Assembly (NCBI GenBank): GCA_019054805.1
Contig: JAHQIY010000004.1
Span: 2,294,001 to 2,358,000 of the forward strand
Length of the DNA: 64,000 nt
Direction of reading: 5' to 3'
Source of the DNA: Brachionus manjavacas
Taxonomy: Eukaryota; Rotifera; Eurotatoria; Ploima; Brachionidae
The notes under the pieces are model-generated. The model ran no database searches and was not told the origin of the DNA. It was given only the letters and a program-made list of their open reading frames with translations. The position numbers and the translations under genes are program-made. Below are positions 22,721 through 35,879 of the stretch, piece after piece. The stretch's first letter is position 1, and each line of letters opens with the position of its first letter.

Positions 22721-25700
22721 GTAATATCAGGATTGTGAATTCTTTTTTTTTTATATGAATTTTGACTAAAAAGTCCTTTTACAAAAGTGCGCAATATTTT
22801 GTGATTAAAATAATTTTTTTTAGTTTCATAGCAAAATAAAAAATTTTGGCCATCAAAATCTAAGTGTGAATCTAAATCTATGGTTTAGTTTAAAAAACTA
22901 GCTTTAAAATTTTTTAGAAAAAATCTTGCAACTTTTTTCTTAGCAAAAAAAATAGTTCTGTTTATTTTAAAAGTGAACTAAAAATTTATTTTTCCAGAAT
23001 TTCACTAAACCATTTTAAATGAAAAAAACTCAACTTCACTTTTTTAATTTTCTTTTTTTGTTTAAAAAAATTAAATAGTTAAATTGAATGGTAAATTTTA
23101 AGCAATTAAAATAAATTAAAAAAAATAATAATAAAAATAAATCTGGTAAATTTTAATTTGTTTTTTTTTTCAAACTTGTTAGACTTCCTTGGCAGAATTT
23201 TCAAAAAAGCATACTACGGCGTTTATGAATTAAGATTCTTTAATTTGTTTTGAAAAAAAAATAATTTATCAAGTTAAAAAAAAAACAAATTAATTACACC
23301 TAAAAAATTAAAAAATTAGTCAATATTATGAAATGAAAATATTATGAGAAAAAATGAATGTTTTGTTTTTTTTATAAAAACTAAAAGAACAAACTTTTTT
23401 GCTTTTATAGTGTCGCAAAAGTAATTTAAAATTAAAAAAAAAGCAATGGCACCTAATTCATTTGACCTGTCTTTTTGGGCGCTACATTTGATAAACTTTT
23501 ATGGGAAAAATTTTCCTATTTTTTAATTTAAATCAGAAAAATGGTAACTCGATTTATTTTTAGATTTTTTTTTCGTACATTTCATTAAATTCATTTTTTT
23601 ATTTAAAAAATTGGAAAGTAAAATTAATTTAATATTTATTAAAGATTTTTAATCGGATGTATATTTTTTTAAAAATTAAAATTTTATAGCACCAAAAAAT
23701 ATAAGTCTTTTTAATCATATAAAACTGAACTTCAAAATTAAAGCGTCTTCAAAAAAAATTTTCAATTAATTTAAAATTTTTTTTATTTAATCAATAATTT
23801 TGCTCCTCGAATTTTACCAAAATTTTTTCAATCAAACTTTTTGCATAAAATATTAAATAAGAAATTTCGTAATCAAAATGACCATTCAAAAATAAAAAAA
23901 AGACCAAAATTTTTTTTTCCTCTCCACAGTAGCTGTTGGATGTCGACTTTTTGCCTCAACTCTTGTATTCTCACATTTAGCTTAAGTATTCTCAAGTATT
24001 AAATTTGCTGGAAAAAATTTTTATAAATTTTTTGTATTTTCAATATTTCAATAAAATTTTATTGAAGAATCGTTTGATTTAATTAAAGTCAAAAAAGTCA
24101 AATTTTAAGGCCAAAGTAAAATTGAATGACTCTGCTAATTAAATTTCAATGAATTTGCGTTTTTTGTGGGAAAATTAAAAATTTCACTGTTTATTTTAAG
24201 TTTTTAATTTATTATGTTTACAGGTGGCATCGGAATAGAATTATCAAGTAAGTTTTTTAGCTATTTTTTAATTTTTAATTTAAAAATCAATCTAAAAATA
24301 GTTATTGTTAAAAAATTAATGTTCCTTATTCGTACAAAGAGTAATAATTAAGAATTAACAAAAAGCTTGATTTCATTCTATGTAAGCGATGTGTTACCTT
24401 TTGGCGCAATTTTCTTTATTTGGTAGATGTGATCACCCACGGGTTCGAACAATTTGGCAGATTTTTAATCAAAGAAACTTAATAGAATTAATTTTTTATA
24501 CTTATACAATCAACTTGTTCAATTCAATTCTAATTTCAATATCCTTCAGTTCAAACAAAAATTATTATCAAGAAGTCTGCTAAAAATTAAATCAATAAAT
24601 TTACAGCGATTTGTCAAAGAGCGTCTATGCCCGCTTTTTTATAAAAGCTATTCATTTATTTATCGATGCATTGTAAAAATTATTATTGCTAGTTTAATGC
24701 TTAATTCAATAGTTATATGTTCATTTCCTTTAATTTGTTCAAATAGAAAAACTTTTTTTTTTAAATTAAAAACTGAAAACTTATAAAAACTTTTGAAAAT
24801 CAATATTCGCTTCATTTTGAATCTGAATGAAGAAGTGTTTGATATTCAGAAAAATATTACTCTGGGACCGAGATTGTTTCGATTTAATTTTGTCTTCGAG
24901 GGAATAAACCGATTAAATGGAAAACTCTGAGCTAAACTTTTTAATCAAAATGATAAAACTCATAGGTTTTATTTAGATTATTTTTGTTCACAATTTTGCA
25001 CCAGCAAAAAATTCATTTCAAATGCCAAATCCTTTATTTTAAAGATTTACTGAGCTTATTTTAATTAATTAAATTAAGCCAAATTACAGCGTTGAACATT
25101 TTTCTTTTAGTTAAGTAATTTTCAAATATATTTACTTTTGAAAAGGAATTTTTAGTAATGATTCTTTTTTAAAAAACAAACTAATTATATTTGCTTTGGA
25201 ATTAAAAAGAAATCTGAAAAAAGTATCGATTTTATTAAGAAAATTAAATTTTTTTTATTTTAAATAATCCATTGACCAAAAACCATAGGTTTTTCCGAAT
25301 TGAAAAGGGTAACTGTAAGATGGTCTAGTTGAAAAATTTTATGCTTTGAATCAGAGTTGGTCAAAAGTTAAAGGTATTTTTTTAGTCTTTTGGTTTCTTT
25401 TCGTAAGAAAATTATTGATTTCAGTTCCGAAAGAAACAAATTTTTTTTAACATTACAATTTTTTTAATTCTTGTCTTTAGCCAAAACTAATTTTTTTTCT
25501 CAAAGATTGTGCTCTGAATTGAATTTTAAATCAAAATTAATTTTACATATGGAATCTGTTACACTTAAGTCTGACAAGTGTTAATAAAAGTAACGAATTC
25601 GATTAAATTATTTATTTAATAAATTTTAATACCACTTTAATTTATATTAAATTTTAATTTCGATTTTGAATGTTACTCATTTTATTTCTTTATTTTTTTT

Positions 25701-25790
25701 TTATTGCTTTTATTTTTTCTAAATCTTTCTTACTTGGAGATAATTTCATCAATTTCGAATATTAAATCTTTTTAAATTTTGTAATTTCTA
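22721..25790. other. Gene desert apart from candidate exons
   Basis: AT-rich sequence. A string with a T-loop-like GGTTCGAAC near 24440 does not fold as a tRNA. Nothing else is supported. Confidence 0.4.
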
Positions 25791-25792
25791 TC

Positions 25793-26200
25793 ATGGGGCT
25801 GAAAAGAAAGCCTTAGCTTTCCTTGGGAAATCCCCATAAAAATATTTTATACAGATAAAATAAACACTTTCGATTCCTTGTCTTAAAAATGTCACTGCAT
25901 AAATTCACTCATTCAAAACCATTTGCTATTTTAAATATTTGGATAAGATCACCCCTGGTACGTCTCGCTTCTAAATACGTGAAATTAAGTATCTTGAGTA
26001 TTGTCTCGTATTCAAATCTTATAATTCTGGCCGCTTTTTTTTTAACCTTTTCTTCCATTGGAACATCTTTCTTCAAGTCATCTTTTTTCGAACCCAAGAG
26101 AGGTCTCACAAGTGAAATATACAATAACCTTAATGTTACAATTTTTAACGTGCTAAAACTTTTTTCTATCATTCCCAGAATAAGATCCTTCTAGGCTCCA
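25793..26200 (-). pseudogene. LINE 3' fragment (C-terminal ORF plus 3' UTR)
   Basis: On the minus strand LRLLYISLVRPLLG, EEKVKKKAARIIRF and YLEARRTRGDLIQIFKIANG match the thumb region and C-terminus of non-LTR reverse transcriptases. The downstream 3' UTR includes a hairpin-like AAGGAAAGCTAAGGCTTTC and then CAGCCCCAT. A similar CAGCCCCAT tail lies at about 48940-48985, suggesting another truncated copy there. Confidence 0.65.
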
Positions 26201-26404
26201 CTATAATTCAATTTGATTATAAATGCCTAAATTTTTCTTTGACATGAATTGAGTACCATTTTTGTTGAAAATCGGGTTTTCTAATTTCTAATTATTTCTT
26301 CCAATATCCATTATTTACAATTTTGTCATGTTGTTATTAAAATCTTTTATTTTTGAATTTTTAAATTTTGCTTTCTAGCTCTTGCGAAGATCATTGATAA
26401 AAAT

Positions 26405-26695
26405 CAGACTTGGGCAAAAATAAAAAAAAAAAGTCATTTTAAAGTCTTTTAAAAGTCAGGTCAGTTACTTGATTTAAAATTTATTTTTTTATTTTGTTTA
26501 AATATCAAAAAAAAAAATTAACATTAAGTGTTCGACATCAACTATTAATTTAAAAAAAAAAAGCTACATCTTTCGATAAAAAAAATTATTTTTTTCTCTA
26601 AATTTTTCTATTTAGTAACTTATTTAAAAAAAAAATTTAAAGTCAAGTCATTTGACTTGACTTGACTTTGACTTAATGACTTTTGTCCAAGTCTG
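26405..26695. mobile_element. hAT-type MITE with AAGTCA motif, TSD ATAAAAAT
   Basis: The ends are CAGACTTGGGCAAAA and, reversed, CAGACTTGGACAAAA. The identical 8-mer ATAAAAAT stands at 26397-26404 and 26696-26703. Both subterminal regions are built from AAGTCA/TGACTT words; the centre is A/T. The element is 291 bp and non-coding. CAG ends with an 8-bp duplication are typical of hAT elements. Confidence 0.9.
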
Positions 26696-26703
26696 ATAAA
26701 AAT

Positions 26704-29700
26704 CACAAAAATTATCACACTTAATCTCGATCCTTAAGGAGCTCCACGAGTGAACAAATATAAAGATAATTAATAAAAGGTATCATAACAAATTTCTAAA
26801 CTACTAGAATTCACTGGACCTGTCGTTGGGTTTTTGAACTTTAAAATGAAAATCGGTAAAAAAATTTAGAATATTATTATAAAAAGATATCAAGGAAAAT
26901 AATGCTTTTTGATTTTTGGATTTTTTTAAATTTGATATTGGCAAATTTTACGATTATCTGTGTAAAATATTGTAAAATATATAGAATAAAAATTTCAAAA
27001 ATTTTCGAATCCACGTGATGATCATTTCTGTAAAACAAATTTTTTATATTATTGTTCATTTTTTCATTTTTAATAACATTTTAAAAAGTAAAAAATGAAA
27101 CAAAATTAATTAGCTTTAATATACTGAAGATTTATACACTGATACTTTTAACATGATTGATATAGGATGTCTTATTTCTTAAATATTATGTCTCAGATTT
27201 CATTCAAATTAATTAAAATCTGTTTACTTTTATTTAGATAATTTTACTTTTTTAGATAGAATTTATAGAATGAATGCTTTTAAATAGAAGAAAACAATCA
27301 ATCATAAATTGAGAGCAAATGTATGTAAAAATTTTAAATAAATTTTGGGATTCTTTTTTTAAAAATCGTAAATAATATTACAATAAAAAAAGCATTTCAT
27401 ATTTGAACAATTTTTAAAAATTAAAATTAAAATTAAATTCCAAATTCTTATTAAAGATAGAATATACAAAATATTCTACATTAGTTTTTGTGGTGGAGCA
27501 AAAGAAGTTAACTAGTTTAATTTTATTAGCTGAAGTGATAAAATTTATGACAATTGACAATAATTCTCTCGCAAAATAAAGAGTCAAAAAATTAATTTTA
27601 AAAAAGTGCAAAAACGCCTCTAAAATTGCCAAAAACAAAGTATTGTACCATTATTAAAGGTCAAAGATCGTCTTTAAAATTAAAGAGCTGTATATTTTTT
27701 TAATCTTTGTGTCAAGAGCTTAAAAATGAACTAAAATTTGTCTTCAAACTCTAGGGCAAAATTCGAGTAAGAGAAAAAATGAACTCTCATCGGACGTATT
27801 TCTTTCAATTTTTTTGCAAACAGAGTTTTACATTTTTATTCAAAATTTTGATATTTTTGGTTTGAGAAGTTGGTCTTGAATAAAAGAACCTAAACAGTTC
27901 ATGTGCAAATTTTACTATTCGAGGCGTTTTTTTCAGAAGAACCCGCAAATTTTTGATTTAGGTTCAATTTATTAAAATTTTTTAATAAATTTTTTAATTT
28001 TCTGAAATATTGCGCAAAAATATAAAATTTTTTAGATTTTGTCGTAGTTGGGACTAGAACCTTCTGCTATCAAACGAAATAAAATGCCTTATTTCAAATT
28101 TTTCAGTCGTAAATTTTTTTTATTCAAGTTTAGTGCACCTGTCTTTAAAAGACTGATTCACACTTCATTTATTTGTATTTTAAAATTGTTTTCAAAATTA
28201 AATAAAAAATTAAGTTTGATTGAAAATAAAAAAATTGGTGGTATGCTCAATTCCTACTACTATTTAACTAAATATAACCATTTTGTTGGCTTTCTTAATT
28301 AACTCAAAAATGTTCGATCTGATAAAAGCAGGTTTTGTGAAATTCAGTCCAAAAGACGATAATTAAATATCTTTTTTTTTCGATCTACTTTACCAAAAAT
28401 CATTAAAAAATTAGCAATTATTAAATGTAAAATTTTCAGCAATTTTGAGTTTGTATATAAGTCCAAAAGACTCTCTGGATGTTAATGTATAATTATTTTT
28501 GGAAGCGTGTCTAAAAATTGAAATAAAAAAATTTTGTATTGTTTCATGCTTGAACTTTTGAATTAAAAAAAAAAAGTTTCTTGAAAACTATGATAAGACT
28601 AGGAATAAAATCCTTCACAATTTTATAATTTAAAAAATGCTGCCTTATTATTTTGATCTGTTTGAAGATGCATTTTTAATTTTTTTTCAAACTTTACAAA
28701 GATAAAAAATCTAGCTGAATATTTTTTTTCTTAAAAAAATATTTTTTAATTAATCTAAAAATTGTAAGTAGTTTAAAAAAAGTTTTCATTTAAATTATTC
28801 CTATTGAATTCTTATTCAAATGAAAAATGTGAAGTTTAAAATTTATGAATTAAATATTTTTATTTTAAAAAAATTGGTATTTATTAAATATTTATAACTT
28901 TATAAAATAGGAAAAGTAACAAAGGTCTGTTTTTTTTAATTTTCGGAAAAAAAGAAAAATATTAATTTTTTTTTAATAATTGTTTTCAAGACATCTGATT
29001 ATTAGAATTCAGAAAAAAACGGTTTATAGATTTTTTTTTTCATTTATAAAACTAACAACGTCTCTTGATAAATTAATTCACAATAAAGAAAACAAAAAAT
29101 AAAGTATTTATAATTTATAAAATAAGATTATTTAATTATTTTTTTCTAAAATTTTAACATTTTTAATAAAATTAAAAAAAAATTTAAATTATTTTCTTTA
29201 TCCTTATTCAAGGAAAAAGGAAAAAGTTTATCTGCCTGAGTTCCCGATTTCTGGAAAAATTTATGTTTAAAAAAATTAAAAATCAGGATCACACTTTTTA
29301 TTTATTTTCCTGTTCTTTTTTATCAAAAAACCTACGGCTCCATTTTAATTTTGATTATCATTACATTTCTTAGAAAACAAATCGTTTTAATTTAATTGAT
29401 TAGAATTTTTTTAACACTGGAAAGACCAAACTCAAAAATAACTCTTTTAAAAGGCTAATTTACAAGAAATTTCTTGTTAAATTTGATAATTCTTGCTTAA
29501 TCTTATTGAACTTAGTTACTTCCATTCAATTCAGAAAATTTTCTAGCAGTCAGCCATTTAACCTTCAAATCTAAAATCAAGAAAAATTCTGAAAAATTTG
29601 CTGCTATTACACAAAAAAAATATCATTATAAAAAAACTTCAACAAGAGAAAACTTTTTCAAATTTTCATTTAATAATTATCAAAATTTTATTCTTTTAGA

Positions 29701-29765
29701 ATTTTCATTTATTTGAAAAACAATTTGGATTTAAAATCCAAGGCAATTTCGAAAGACTTTGGCCC
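26704..29765. other. Gene desert
   Basis: About 3 kb of AT-rich DNA. Frames such as 28048-28302 are Phe/Lys/Leu-rich by composition and show no domain. Confidence 0.45.
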
Positions 29766-29769
29766 GGCT

Positions 29770-30240
29770 TGTCTAGAAAATGTTCAAAAAGTGGCCTATT
29801 AGGAGGTCACCTATGATAGCTCCTTGCACATAACACATAGAAAAGTACTGAAAAGACTGTTTGAATTTTAGGTCAAAATAAGAGCTAAGATTACAGATAG
29901 AAAAAGCTGTAAAAGAAATTTTTATAAATAAATGTTCATGCTCAAGATTGTTGAGTAGATGGGAAGGCATCGTATCCGTTCTTAAACTTGTTGACCGAGT
30001 CGGCATCTATTACTGTAGCTCCGGGTTGGGATAGTGAACTTGCGGGAACCGGGGGGTTCACCATGACAACACCGGCATATTCCAGATGGGGTCCTACGTA
30101 GGCGCAATAGAGGGTTCTGCAGGTATCTAAGGTCCAATATCTAAATGATCTTTTCAACTGGCCGAGAATTCCTGTAGCTCTGTTCGCTTGATTTTTAATA
30201 TGAATAGAAAATTTCAAGTTACGTGAAAACGAATTTTGAA
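29770..30240 (-). pseudogene. LINE 3' fragment with internal deletion
   Basis: From 30217 the minus strand reads ANRATGILGQLKRSFRYW, then TCRTLYCAYVGPHLEYAGVV, the thumb region of a CR1/Jockey-type reverse transcriptase. It jumps after the deletion to TVIDADSVNKFKNGYDAF, which fits the usual end of the ORF ('VDA.SVN.FK..LD'). A 3' UTR with a second small frame follows. The local GC content is clearly higher than in the surroundings. Confidence 0.7.
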
Positions 30241-30376
30241 TTTAAAAAGAATTTGGAGAAGAGAAAAAAAGATTTTTTTTTTACAAAAATTAAAGAAATA
30301 ATACATTTCTTCTCTTAAGTCAAACAAAAGGTTTAAAAGGGTTCTTTAAATGTGTTTTTTTTATTTAATTATTCGA

Positions 30377-30403
30377 ATTAGCTGTGGCGACGCCACAGTT
30401 AAT
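30377..30403. repeat. Short GC-rich palindrome
   Basis: ATTAGCTGTGGCG, a single A, then CGCCACAGTTAAT form a 13-bp-arm hairpin with one mismatch, standing alone in AT-rich DNA. It could be a transcription-factor site, a terminator-like hairpin or a transposon end. No second copy was seen in the window. Confidence 0.5.
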
Positions 30404-30409
30404 CAGATA

Positions 30410-31745
30410 AAATCTCATGATATGATTTTTGATTATTTCATGACTTTTTAAATTATTAAATAGAAAAAAAAATTAATGAAAGTAAGTTATTTAATCTTAT
30501 ATCATTTAATATTAATATAAATTTTCAAATCCGAAACTTATTTCAAACCTTTTAATCATATCTGAGTATTAAAGATTGTTTGATTTAATCGAAATTTTGA
30601 AATAGTGTCTTAATTTGAATTTTTAAATTCAGAAAAAAATTTTCTTCAAAGAAAATAGATGCAGTCATTTAATATAACTAAAATCTTAAAATCAAAGAGA
30701 GTATGTCAAAATATTTGGTTTAAAACTCTACACTTATTTGTCACATTTTCTTTTTTAGTGAGATTTTGACAGTTTTATCAGTCTAGATCCCTTTACTTGA
30801 AAATTAACTAAGACTTATCTTATGTTCTAATCTAATCTTCTAATGAATCCGGCAATCTTATCCCCTGATTTTACCTTGAATTTAAAATAAAGGAAATAAA
30901 GAATATTTAATTTAATAAAGTTTTTCAATTTTTTGATTGTCAATAGATGTTTATTAACTCTAAAGGAAATGCGAAAGAAAATAAATTAAATTATCTCCTT
31001 GGTTATATTTTTTTTGATGTTTTTAAAATCAATTTATGTCTTTTATGTCATTTTTTATTTTTTGTAAATTATTTCTATTTTGAGTGAAATGGTTTTGTTA
31101 ATTTTACATTTAAGATTGTACATAATTCGTACATTTTGAGAGAAAATTTTTTTTATTTTTTTTAAAAGAACAAAAATAACGAAAATAAAATTTAAAGGAA
31201 TTCAATTTTTTCAATTAAAATGAATAGTAAAGTTTATCAAGTTTAAATAAAAGTAAGCTAGATAATTAAACTCGGCTTTCTTCTTATCAATTGGTATTGA
31301 TTAGATAAAATATGAATATGGTGGTCTAAGCAGATTCTGATCTAAATTGTGTATAATTTAATTTAGTTCTATGTTTTACTAATACAATTTTAATTTACTA
31401 AAATTAGACATGGGGAGCTTTAAGTGATAAACAAATAGTTCGAACAAATGATCGGCAATCATTCAAATAAAATCATTTAATTAATCATTTATTTTTATCT
31501 TTCCTTAATTTTTAAAAAACTTTATTTGAATTTAATTTATTTTGATAAATGGAACTTAATTTAATAGAAGAAAATTCCTTCGAACTTGAAGAACGCTTCA
31601 ATTAAAACAATCTCGATTGCTTTTTTTTCCTTTTACTTGCATGCTTCGTTTAAACATAAAACAATTTATTTAATTAAAAAAAGTGTACTAAAATTGTGTT
31701 GCATGAGCTTATTGTTCAAAATGAAAGTACTCAATCATTAAGTTC
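30410..31745. other. Gene desert
   Basis: Nothing recognised. Confidence 0.45.
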
Positions 31746-31751
31746 GCCAAG

Positions 31752-32335
31752 ATGTCTCCTCCTGAAAAATGGATACCAATTTTGTTCTGGTAAGAAAATA
31801 AAGTTTTCAATTAATCAATTTTGTGAAAAATGGAAATAACAAACAAAAAACTCATTTATATTGAGCAAAATTCTTGTTTAAAATCTATGTAAATAATTTG
31901 ATCAGCATTTTAAAATATTAATTTGTCGAAACGTAGACATAATCGATATTTTCTTGATTAGATATTATTTACACCTTTATTTACCGCTGAGAATACCCAA
32001 ATATCAATTACACTTTAAGCATATGCAAAATTTAATAGCGACAAATAAATTTTTTTGTTTAGGTAATCAATATTTTTTTCAAGAAAAGAAAAGAAAATTT
32101 TTTGCTCAGTAAAAGAGATCTTGAAGTGGTTTTGAGGAAAAATCTCTGTTAATTTGCTAAAAGAACAAAAAAATCAGGACATGCGTGGAATGCTTTCTGG
32201 TAAATTAAAAACGAAAATTTATACATTTTTTTCTGTAACACTAGAAGACCCGAGAAGTTAAAAAAATTATTTTTTTTTCATTATTAAATTAAATTTCAGA
32301 ATCTTTTTTTTTTACATCACCTACAAGGCGTTGAA
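31752..32335 (+). other. Candidate small spliced gene, unrecognised
   Basis: An ATG frame, MSPPEKWIPILF plus two bases, ends at donor GTAAGA (31790). A 22-nt exon at 32178-32199 lies between acceptor AAATCAG and donor GTAAAT and keeps the frame (WTCVECFL). A 45-bp intron of the same size as the scramblase introns then leads to an exon from 32245 (KTRE), and a further 40-odd-bp intron could lead to LFFLHHLQGVE and stop. The product would be under 40 residues with a hydrophobic start. I recognise no family, and chance assembly is a real possibility. Confidence 0.2.
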
Positions 32336-32339
32336 TAAA

Positions 32340-35255
32340 TAAAAAATGAATTAGTTCAAATTGTTCCAAAAATGCTGACTCAAAGGAAAAATAAACTGCA
32401 AAAGAATACAAAATGCTTGACAAGTCTTATAAACTTCTCGGGTCTTTATGCTGATTTTTTTATTAGTGATAAAATTAATTCTTTACACAATTTCAATTAC
32501 ATTTTTAAATATAAATCAGGGGAAAATAAAATTTTGGAAAAATTTTTGCTTGGTTTACTTATATTTAATTTTAAATGATCAAAAAAAGTCTAAAAAACTT
32601 CTAAAATAAAATTAATTCTTAAAAGAAGATCTAGGTGAACATTATTGATTTGAAAATTATTAGTTAGATGAATTTAGAAATTTTGTTAGACTTTTAATTA
32701 GACAAGTCTATTAATCGAAAAAAATGTTAAGGTTACTTTTCAGGCCCTAAATGCAATATGATAAAAATGGATTCAATATTTGGGATTTTATATGTTACTA
32801 AAAGCCTCAAGTATTAGCTGGTTTTAATAGATAACAAAAATTGTAAAAATGTTTTTATTTTATTCTTCTCAAAACTTTCACAGCCTTTATAAAAAAAACA
32901 AAATTAAATTTTCTAAGAAAATAAATATAGAATTGTTAATTGATATTTTTAAAAGTTCAATAGAGAAAAATGATAAATCCTATTTTTTACTCTAGCGTTT
33001 TATAATTTTTGTAAATTTTTAAGTTAAAATTAATAGTAAGGGAAAATGCTTTTTAGAATTTAAGTAATTGTCTCTTTGTATTGAATTTTAATAACAATAA
33101 AAAATAATAAGGATTTTTTTATTGATTTTTGTTCATTAAAAAATAATAATTTAAACTATAATTAGAGTTTAATCTAGGTAATTAGAAACGAAAATTTGCA
33201 CCTTCCTGTCTTCATGTTAACAATGATTTTTGGTACACAGAAAATTAGAAAATAAAAAAAATAAATTTAATTTTTTAATTTTGAAAAAATAAAGTGATAA
33301 AATAAAATATTAATAAAAATTTCCTAAAAATCAAGTTAAAATACAAAATACTTTCTAGCATCTTGTACTCTCTTATTCGTTGTAACTTTAGAAAATAGCA
33401 TTTTTTTGTTACTTCAAGTCTTATAATTTTGGGAAAACCCATTGACTGTCCAAATGACAAAATCCTTCGTTCAAACTCTCTTATTTGCATTAAAAATTTT
33501 TTTACAAAATAAAATAATAGAGAAAAAATTAACAAAAAGCAAAAAAAAATTCTAGGGCTGGATGGTGTTAGTGTAATTAATTAGGAAGAAAATATTCATA
33601 AATTTAATAATGAAACTACAGTCAAAAAGAGGTCTAATCAAAGGTTTATATGATATGATGTTCAGAGAGAGTGAATTAGACCATTGAGATTATTTGATTC
33701 ATTATAGGAATTACTCTCTTTTCACAATTTAACATTTTTTACAATTTTTTTGAAAAATTTTTAAAAGTCTAAAAAAAGATCCTACAATCTCGATTTATTT
33801 AGATTGACGGTATCTAATTAATTTAATTTTTTTTTGATGTATAAACAGTTTTTAAAACTTTTAATAAACTATCAATGTAAAATCTTAAAAGATAAAACTA
33901 GATATAGCAAAAATTTTTGAGAATTTATCTTTTAAAATTATTTTCAAGATTTTTACACTTATACCAAACAAGCGGTAGAAACAATAATTGGAAAAAAGGA
34001 TGATTTTTTTTCCATCAAGACAAGATAATTTAGCATTCGAACTAGGTATATTGACTTTTTTAATATTTTTTATTTTGACTTTGAGGCTTGGATTAATAAA
34101 TGATAATAAAAGCTTTGAAAAAAAAAATTTGTCCCTTGATTTTTGCTAGGAATTTAATTTAGCTTTTAATAAAAATTATTGCTTTAGATAGAAAAATCAA
34201 ATTCAAGTTATAAATCAAACGTAAGTTATGAGTAACATACGAGGCATGAAACGTAAGACTTTAAAAAAATGTTGATTTTTTTAAGTGAAAGTTTTTTTTT
34301 AAAATTTAAATTTTAATACTAAAAAATTTTAAATAAAAAATATTAAAATATTAACCTAGCTAATTAATTTAATAATTTTATTGAAGAAATTAATATTTAA
34401 ATTAAACTTTGGATAAAGAAATAATGAGAAATCTAACAGGAACAACTAGAAAGGTGATATCGTACCAAATAAACTCTGGCATATTGCTCTTAGAAGTTAG
34501 ACGAGCTTCAATATCATTACCATTCAAATATGATAGAATAAAAAATGAGCTTTATCGGTATTATTAAATTTTATTCAAATTTTTAGCAAATCGAAGTTAA
34601 TGATCAAATGTAAATTTCAAATAAAAATTTTTAGTTTTAGATTCAAAAAAAAAGATATTTTTTGCAATTATTTTTAAGGGTATTATTTTTCGTGCTATTT
34701 TATTTTTATTATTTCAGAGGCTACTGCATCGAAATAATAAAATAATGCTATAAGAATATTATTTTAAATTTAAATTTTTTTAGCTTAAAAAATTTATTTT
34801 TCTAATATAACAAAAAAAATGTTAAAAAATATTTTTTTTATATTAGAAATAAGAAAATGATAAAAAAAAAATAATAATAAAAAGGAAGAAAAAGTTTTGA
34901 TCATGTGATCATGATCATGAACTTAATTTTTTAAATTAAATCTTAAAATTGGACAAACATTGGACATTATTAATGGAACATAAGCTAAGTTTAAGTTTGT
35001 TTCTAAATAAATTAAAAATTTTTTTTATAAATATGGTTTGGATGATAATAATTCCGAAAAAAACTTAGCTTAATTTTTTTCTTATTTCTAAGGGTAAAAC
35101 ACTAAAGCTTATGATTAGAAAAATTGATAAAGGTGATTTAAATAAAATAAAATTTTTTCAAACTGGAAATTAATTTGGCCAAATTTTTTAATCGCTAATT
35201 TAGCTTTACCTGAATATATATTTTAATTTAATTAAGTTGAATAATAGTTATTTTG
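32340..35255. other. Gene desert
   Basis: AT-rich DNA with short low-complexity frames only; a GATCATG-rich palindromic patch lies near 34898-34922. Confidence 0.4.
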
Positions 35256-35257
35256 GT

Positions 35258-35872
35258 CAATTTTTGATCCGATGACGGAACAAGTTTGAACTGACCTTAT
35301 TTGCTTATCATTTTCAGCGGGTCTTGATTAATAGAAAATAATTTTACTAGAATTTTAAGAAAGCCGATGGGTCCGTTGTTTAAAGTTGTTATTTTTTATG
35401 GGTTAAGAGGTTAATGAGGTATCACCTCAATACCCAAAAATCCCACCCATTTACCCCCAAAAAATAAAATATTTAACATAATTAGACTGAAAGGACAAAA
35501 ATGATCACAATGACGTCATTTTTTATGAAAAATTTAGAATTTTGTTTCTTCTGTTTTTAAAAAAATAATTTGATTTTATTTGATAAAAATATTCATTCTG
35601 TATTATCAAAAATCGTCAATATATTATAAAAATGAATCAGAGCAAACAAAAAGAAGTTAAAAAAAAAGTATTCCATGGAAGATCTTGATAACGCAAAAAA
35701 AGATGTTTTTGAAAAAAAATGAACACCACTCAAGCTTCAAATTTATACAACATTCGGAGACAGATTTTTTTAACTAATTTTTTTAACTAAAAAAAAATCA
35801 AACATAAAATTTATTTTGAATTCGTTAATAATTCGTTAAAATTTTTTTCACCCGGTTAGGCTCATTTACCAT
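35258..35872 (-). repeat. Dispersed repeat, shorter copy (partner at 21324-22243)
   Basis: It shares both outer limits and most of its interior with the 21.3 kb copy in inverted orientation but lacks about 300 bp next to the GAGCCTAACCGGGTGA end. The interior contains a CACAATGACGTCATT palindrome (CRE-like) common to both copies. Confidence 0.75.
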
Positions 35873-35879
35873 ACTTAAG

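Noticed and set aside
24430-24460. T-loop-like GGTTCGAAC suggesting a tRNA or SINE promoter
   Set aside because: The flanking bases do not pair as a T stem and no acceptor stem or A box is in the right place.
28048-28302. 84-codon plus-strand frame as a gene
   Set aside because: Phe/Lys/Asn-rich composition expected of AT-rich DNA, no domain and no splice context.
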